Below, one piece after another: positions 59,722-64,000 of a stretch of 64,000 bases of DNA. Source of the stretch: 34-65-8 sp963529855 (lineage in GTDB: Bacteria; Pseudomonadota; Alphaproteobacteria; Sphingomonadales; Sphingomonadaceae); NCBI GenBank assembly GCA_963529855.1, contig CAURZK010000003.1, forward strand, positions 186,001 to 250,000, written 5' to 3'. The notes under the pieces are model-generated. The model saw only the letters and a list, made by a program, of their open reading frames with translations, was not told the DNA's origin and searched no databases. Both the position numbers and the translations under genes were made by a program. The stretch's first letter is position 1. Every line of letters begins with the position of its first letter.

Positions 59722-60239
59722 AACGGCAGGATACCGATCGCATGATCCGGGTCGACCAGGCCGGTGAATACGGCGCCACGCGCATCTATGCCGGGCAGCT
59801 TGCCGTAATGGGCGACCGGCATCCACTGGCTGCCGAAATCCGTGCCATGGCGGCGCAAGAGGCCGGTCACCGCGAGAAATTCGACGCCCTGATGGCCCGG
59901 CGCGGGGTTCGCCCGACAGCGCTGCAACCCTTCTGGTCGCTGGCAGGGTATGCGCTTGGCGCAGGCACCGCGCTGTTGGGGCCGGAAGCGGCCATGGCCT
60001 GCACTGCCGCGGTCGAGGAAGAAATCGACCGGCACTACTCGGCCCAGCTCGACGAGTTGGCCGACAGCGGTGCAGACCCCGAACTGGCGGCGATGGTGGA
60101 GGAATTCCGCGAGGATGAGCGCGAGCACCGCGACGCCGCACTTGCCGCCGGGGCGGAACGGGCGCCTGCCTACCCTTTGCTGTCGGGCGCGATCCGGCTT
60201 GGTTGCCGCATCGCCATCAGGATGTCGGAACGGGTTTGA
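59718..60239 (+). CDS. coq7: Demethoxyubiquinone hydroxylase (Coq7 family)
   Basis: A 173-residue diiron protein. Iron ligands are visible in QAGEYGA, EAGHREKF, VEEEIDRHY and EDEREHRD. It hydroxylates demethoxyubiquinone in ubiquinone synthesis. Placement after dsbB (which uses ubiquinone) is functionally sensible. ATGA overlap with dsbB. Confidence 0.94.
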   Translation: MKRQDTDRMIRVDQAGEYGATRIYAGQLAVMGDRHPLAAEIRAMAAQEAGHREKFDALMARRGVRPTALQPFWSLAGYALGAGTALLGPEAAMACTAAVEEEIDRHYSAQLDELADSGADPELAAMVEEFREDEREHRDAALAAGAERAPAYPLLSGAIRLGCRIAIRMSERV

Positions 60240-60333
60240 CCCGGGAACCGCGGGCCAGCCTCGTTCGCTTCATATAGAGTTCACGCGCCCTTGCGCCTAA
60301 TGCCGGGCTGCTGCACAGCCATTGGATATCGCC

Positions 60334-60918
60334 ATGAACCGCCTTTTCGCCGCTCTCGTTGCCACCACCGTGCTTTCGGTCGCGCCCCTGGCTGCGCAGG
60401 ATGAGGCCGTGACCCAGGACGACGATGTCCGTATGTCGATCGTCTATGGTGAAGATGCCGCGCCGCCCTGCCCGGATGGCGAGATCTGCGTCGTGGCGCG
60501 TCTGCCAGAGGCGGAACGTTATCGCATTCCGCCGACGCTGCGGTTCAGCGACGATCCAGCCAACACCGCGTGGACGCGCCGGGTGGAAAAGCTGGAGATG
60601 ATCGGCGCCTTTGGCACGCTTTCATGTTCCACCGCGGGCGCGGGCGGGTTCACCGGCTGCACCCAGCAATTAATCAATCAGGCGTACGGCGACCGCGCTG
60701 AAGGCGCCGAAGTTCGCTTTGGCGAACTGATCGCGGCGGCCCGGGCCGAACGGCTGGCGACGATCGATTCCGCTGCGGCTGAAGAACAGGCGCGTGTCGA
60801 GGCGATCGAGCGCGAATACATGGAGCGGCTTGAGCGCGAACGGGGCGAGGCAACGCCCGGCGAAACGCCTCTGCCCAGCCCCAACGCCGAACCGATCATG
60901 CAGCCGCCCGAAGGCTGA
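60334..60918 (+). CDS. Exported hypothetical protein
   Basis: A 194-residue protein. The start at 60334 gives a signal peptide ending near APLAAQ; an upstream TTG (60322) is rejected. The mature part has CPDGEICVVARLPEAERYRIPP, a pair of Cys in SCSTAGAGGFTGC, and a charged helical tail with a Pro-rich end. Similar proteins occur in sphingomonads with no known role. Confidence 0.78.
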   Translation: MNRLFAALVATTVLSVAPLAAQDEAVTQDDDVRMSIVYGEDAAPPCPDGEICVVARLPEAERYRIPPTLRFSDDPANTAWTRRVEKLEMIGAFGTLSCSTAGAGGFTGCTQQLINQAYGDRAEGAEVRFGELIAAARAERLATIDSAAAEEQARVEAIEREYMERLERERGEATPGETPLPSPNAEPIMQPPEG

Positions 60919-60953
60919 GGCACCGTTAACCAGATTGCGCTAGTGCGGCGAGC

Positions 60954-62075
60954 ATGACCTCGCCGCGCAAGATTCTCACCGTTTTCGGCACCAGGCCCGA
61001 AGCGATCAAGCTGTTCCCGCTCGTCCATGCGCTGGACGCTGACCCGCGCTTCGTATCGCGCGTGTGCGTTACGGGGCAGCATCGCGGCATGCTCGACCAG
61101 GTGCTCGAGATCGCTGGTGTCCTGCCACATCACGACCTCGACCTGATGCAGCCCGATCAATCGCTGGACGGGCTTACCGCCGCATTGCTGACCAGCATTG
61201 GCCGGGTGATCGATGCCGAGCGGCCTGATTGGGTGATCGTGCAGGGCGACACCGCCACTGCGATGGCCGGAGCACTCGCCGCCTACTACCGCAAGGTCCC
61301 TGTCGCCCATGTCGAGGCAGGGCTGCGCAGCGGCAATATCCATCATCCATGGCCAGAGGAGGTGAATCGCAAGATCGTGGGCGCCATGGCCGCCGTGCAT
61401 TTTGCCCCGACCGAAACCGCGGCAGCGGCACTGCGGCGTGAAAACGTCGCGGCCGATGCCATTCATGTTACCGGCAACACGGTCATCGACGCGCTGCACT
61501 GGATCACCGCGCGCATCGAAGCGCGGCCTGAACTGGCGCACGGCCTCGCCACGCTCGAAGCGCGCTTTGCAGGCAAACGGATCATCGGCATGACCAGCCA
61601 CCGGCGCGAAAACTTCGGCGACGGAATGCACGCCATTGCTGACGCTGTCAGGCGCCTCGCCGCGCGTGATGACGTCGCAGTGATTTTCCCCGTGCATCTC
61701 AACCCCAACGTGCGCGCGGTGATGAACGCCGAACTTGCCGGGCTGGACAACGTCGCGCTGATCGAGCCGCTCGACTATCCGCACTTCGCCCGTCTGATCG
61801 CCATCAGCGACCTGATGCTGACCGACAGCGGCGGCGTGCAGGAAGAGGCGCCCGCGCTGGGCAAGCCGGTCCTGGTCATGCGCGAGACGACTGAACGCCC
61901 CGAGGGCGTGGAGGCAGGGACCGCGCGGCTCGTGGGAACGGACGCCAGCCGGATTGTCGCCGAAACCGAGCGCCTGCTCGACGATATTGACGCTTACGAA
62001 GCCATGGCCCGTGCTCACAATCCCTTCGGCGATGGCAAGGCTACCGGGCGCATCGTCGATCTGCTCGCGCGATAA
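60954..62075 (+). CDS. wecB: UDP-N-acetylglucosamine 2-epimerase (non-hydrolysing)
   Basis: A 373-residue enzyme interconverting UDP-GlcNAc and UDP-ManNAc. Motifs: FGTRPEAIKLFPLVHAL, HVEAGLRSGN and DSGGVQEEAPALGKPVLVMR. With the next gene it makes UDP-ManNAcA for a surface polysaccharide. A CTAG element ends 10 nt before the ATG. Confidence 0.95.
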   Translation: MTSPRKILTVFGTRPEAIKLFPLVHALDADPRFVSRVCVTGQHRGMLDQVLEIAGVLPHHDLDLMQPDQSLDGLTAALLTSIGRVIDAERPDWVIVQGDTATAMAGALAAYYRKVPVAHVEAGLRSGNIHHPWPEEVNRKIVGAMAAVHFAPTETAAAALRRENVAADAIHVTGNTVIDALHWITARIEARPELAHGLATLEARFAGKRIIGMTSHRRENFGDGMHAIADAVRRLAARDDVAVIFPVHLNPNVRAVMNAELAGLDNVALIEPLDYPHFARLIAISDLMLTDSGGVQEEAPALGKPVLVMRETTERPEGVEAGTARLVGTDASRIVAETERLLDDIDAYEAMARAHNPFGDGKATGRIVDLLAR

Positions 62076-62137
62076 CGTTACCCCAAAATTTACCCCTGCT
62101 CGCTAGCATGCGTTCGTACTCCAACGGCGGGAATTTC

Positions 62138-63439
62138 ATGCAGGGCGACATCAAACCCCAGGTCTGCGTCATCGGACTCGGCTATATCGGGCTGCCGACC
62201 GCGGCGATCATCGCGCGGGCCAATTGTCCGGTGGTGGGCATCGACGTGTCGCAGCATGTGGTCGACACGATCAACCGGGGCGACATTCATATCGAGGAAG
62301 TCGATCTCGACGGGCTGGTGCGCGGCGTGGTGCAACGCGGGCTGCTGCGCGCAGCGACCCAGGTCGAACCTGCCGACGTATTCGTGATCGCCGTGCCGAC
62401 GCCATTTTCCAAGGATGGCGAACATACGCCCGACGTCAGTTACGTCATGGCCGCCGCGACTGAGCTTGCAGGCGTGCTCAAGAAAGGCGACTGCGTGATC
62501 CTCGAATCGACCTCGCCCGTCGGCACGACCGAGGAAATGCGCGACCTGATCGCGGGCCTGCGCCCCGATCTCAAGCTGCCCGGACTTACGACCGATACGC
62601 CCGATATCGCCATCGCCTATTGCCCCGAACGCGTTCTGCCCGGCCGTATTCTGGAAGAGTTGACGCATAACGACCGGTCGATTGGGGGCATCACCCCGCG
62701 CTGCGCCAGGAAGGCGCTGGCGTTCTACAAGCGCTTCGTGCGCGGAACCTGCGTCGCCACCGACGCGCGCAGCGCGGAGATGACCAAGCTGGTCGAGAAC
62801 GCCTATCGCGACGTCAACATCGCCTTCGCCAATGAGCTGTCAATGATTGCCGATACGATGAAACTCGACGTGTGGGAGGTGATCCGCCTCGCCAACCGCC
62901 ATCCGCGCGTGAACATCCTGCAACCGGGGCCGGGCGTGGGCGGACATTGCATCGCGGTCGACCCGTGGTTCATCGTCCACGGCGCGCCAGAACAATCGCC
63001 GCTCATCCGCACAGCGCGCGGCGTCAACGACGCCAAGATGCACCATGTCGCAGCGCGGGCCGAAGCATTGATTGCCGAAAACCCCGGCGTGACGGTCGCC
63101 TGCCTCGGGCTGGCCTTCAAGGCCAATATCGACGACTTCCGGGAAAGCCCGGCCCGCTTCATCGCCGCCCGCCTGGCGCGCCGTTTCGGCGACCGGATCA
63201 AGATCGTCGAACCCTTTGCCGCCACGCTGCCGATCGAGTTTGAGGGCACCGGCGCTGAACTGGTCGACCTCGATCACGCCCTGGAAAACTGCGGCGTGAT
63301 GATCGTGCTGGTCGACCACGAGGTGTTCAAGGCCGTGCCAGCGGAGGAACGCGTCGGCGCGGTTGTGTATGACACACGGGGGATATGGGGTGATATGGCG
63401 GCGGACAAAAGTGCACCCGGGCTGCGACTGGCGGGGTGA
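62138..63439 (+). CDS. wecC: UDP-N-acetyl-D-mannosamine dehydrogenase
   Basis: A 433-residue UDP-sugar dehydrogenase. Rossmann motif GLGYIGLPTAA, catalytic Cys in GPGVGGHCIAVDPWF. It oxidises UDP-ManNAc to UDP-ManNAcA. The ATG at 62138 fits the family N-terminus; an ATG at 62108 is in frame and would add ten residues. It lies 62 nt after wecB. Confidence 0.94.
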   Translation: MQGDIKPQVCVIGLGYIGLPTAAIIARANCPVVGIDVSQHVVDTINRGDIHIEEVDLDGLVRGVVQRGLLRAATQVEPADVFVIAVPTPFSKDGEHTPDVSYVMAAATELAGVLKKGDCVILESTSPVGTTEEMRDLIAGLRPDLKLPGLTTDTPDIAIAYCPERVLPGRILEELTHNDRSIGGITPRCARKALAFYKRFVRGTCVATDARSAEMTKLVENAYRDVNIAFANELSMIADTMKLDVWEVIRLANRHPRVNILQPGPGVGGHCIAVDPWFIVHGAPEQSPLIRTARGVNDAKMHHVAARAEALIAENPGVTVACLGLAFKANIDDFRESPARFIAARLARRFGDRIKIVEPFAATLPIEFEGTGAELVDLDHALENCGVMIVLVDHEVFKAVPAEERVGAVVYDTRGIWGDMAADKSAPGLRLAG

Positions 63440-63445
63440 ACGGCC

Positions 63446-64000
63446 TTAACTGGTCTTGCGCAAGTCGAGATCGGAAACCCGTACGCCGACGGCCCCTTCT
63501 CCGTCCGATCCCCGACCTGAAAGCCTGAGCGACAGCAGCGAACATCCGGCTGGCACTGTAATGGTCGATCTATAAGTGGTTGCCGAGCTGGAAACCGGGA
63601 TTGATTGCTCCCAGATTTTCCGCTCGTCCCCATTCGATGCAGCGATGCAATGCGCCTCCCACATCAGGCGTGCACTGGCTCCGCCGTCGGCAAAAACGAT
63701 CCGCTGGATAAAGGCGTATGCGCCCCCTCGACGCACAGGAACATCGCGCGAGGCGATGAAGCCGCGTGCGAGCGGTTCGAGGGTAGCCTCGATTGCGCCG
63801 CTGGCATCGAGAAACGTCTCAATGCCATCCTGATTTCCTAAGGTCCATGCAAGCTTGCCGAGGCGTTCGTCAGTCGAAGATTCGCTTGGGTTGAGGTCGT
63901 CGAACCCGGCACGGTCGAAATCCGCCCAAGCCGAGGTTGCCAACTGCATTGCCTCGTCCCAACGCCCGTCTGCGGCGAGCCGATAGACGATCCGCCCCAT
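63446..64000 (-). CDS. Hypothetical protein, cut by the right edge
   Basis: An open minus-strand frame runs to the last base; 184 codons are visible. An ATG sits exactly at the edge, but the helical start (YRLAADGRWDEAMQLATSAW) looks like the end of a TPR-like region, so the gene probably continues. The C-terminal half (about residues 85-180) looks like a beta-sandwich carbohydrate-binding fold. Convergent with wecC. Function unknown; a polysaccharide-related role is only suggested by context. Confidence 0.6.
   Translation of the reverse strand: MGRIVYRLAADGRWDEAMQLATSAWADFDRAGFDDLNPSESSTDERLGKLAWTLGNQDGIETFLDASGAIEATLEPLARGFIASRDVPVRRGGAYAFIQRIVFADGGASARLMWEAHCIAASNGDERKIWEQSIPVSSSATTYRSTITVPAGCSLLSLRLSGRGSDGEGAVGVRVSDLDLRKTS

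Overview
The window is a gene-dense, GC-rich stretch of a bacterial chromosome with about 70 protein genes, short intergenic gaps and many 1-, 4- and 8-nt stop/start overlaps. The content points to an alphaproteobacterium, most likely a member of the Sphingomonadales (Erythrobacteraceae/Sphingomonadaceae type). Markers are a PopZ-like DUF2497 protein, a TrcR/DUF1013 regulator, DUF1491, DUF1192, DUF6489, a Suv3-like helicase next to S4/FdxA/CarD, and the gene order maf-ppsR | hemE-hemJ-rho ... mnmE-mnmG-rsmG-parA-parB. No rRNA, tRNA, CRISPR array, insertion sequence, prophage or integron was seen. Base composition and gene style look uniform, so most of the window reads as core genome.

The main structural point is that the window probably carries the replication origin and the centromere. 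The 325-bp ppsR-hemE gap (11509-11833) sits where the Caulobacter-type origin lies (between hemE and a DUF299 gene). It holds DnaA-box-like motifs and an AT-rich strip. Six kb to the right is a perfect parS palindrome (17981-17996) directly upstream of mnmG-rsmG-parA-parB. Two symmetric parS variants lie inside rsmG (20091-20106 and 20453-20468).

Layout. 1-5.7 kb: partial popZ-like gene, S9 peptidase, ferredoxin, CBS protein, ErpA, ExoIII and SleB. 5.9-11.5 kb (minus strand): DUF1491, thioesterase, ptsN, hpf, dnaQ, coaE, aroE, maf, ppsR. 11.8-22.3 kb (mostly plus): hemE, hemJ, rho, a BLUF photoreceptor, mnmE/mnmG/rsmG/parAB, with two small enzymes on the minus strand. 22.3-34 kb: glycine-zipper protein, fRMsr, PQQ-type dehydrogenase, acyl-CoA dehydrogenase, tsaC, lipoproteins, then carD, fdxA, an S4 protein and a helicase. 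34.3-38.6 kb: M23 peptidase, hemB, two GNATs, gamma-carbonic anhydrase. 38.6-44.5 kb (minus): DUF1993, an ATP-dependent ligase/exonuclease pair, clpA, DUF1192. 44.6-50.9 kb: quinone oxidoreductase, GST, an LpxH-like phosphoesterase with a glycosyltransferase, trcR, acyl-CoA ligase. 50.9-56.7 kb: bactofilin plus M23 peptidase, then proA-nadD-rsfS-rlmH-envC-like. 56.7-64 kb: sugar epimerase, S41 protease, dsbB, coq7, wecB-wecC and a partial gene at the right edge that may begin a surface-polysaccharide locus.

Functional themes are chromosome replication and segregation, cell-wall remodelling (SleB, two M23 enzymes, an EnvC-like activator, bactofilin), haem synthesis (hemE, hemJ, hemB) and RNA/translation housekeeping. 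The most informative non-coding signals are the origin/parS set, a recurring CTAG/TATAG element 7-11 nt before start codons that suggests leaderless mRNAs, a perfect hairpin that buries the ribosome-binding site of the BLUF gene, and a full CtrA-type site upstream of an M23 peptidase gene. I found no clearly new multi-gene system such as a defence or mobile system.
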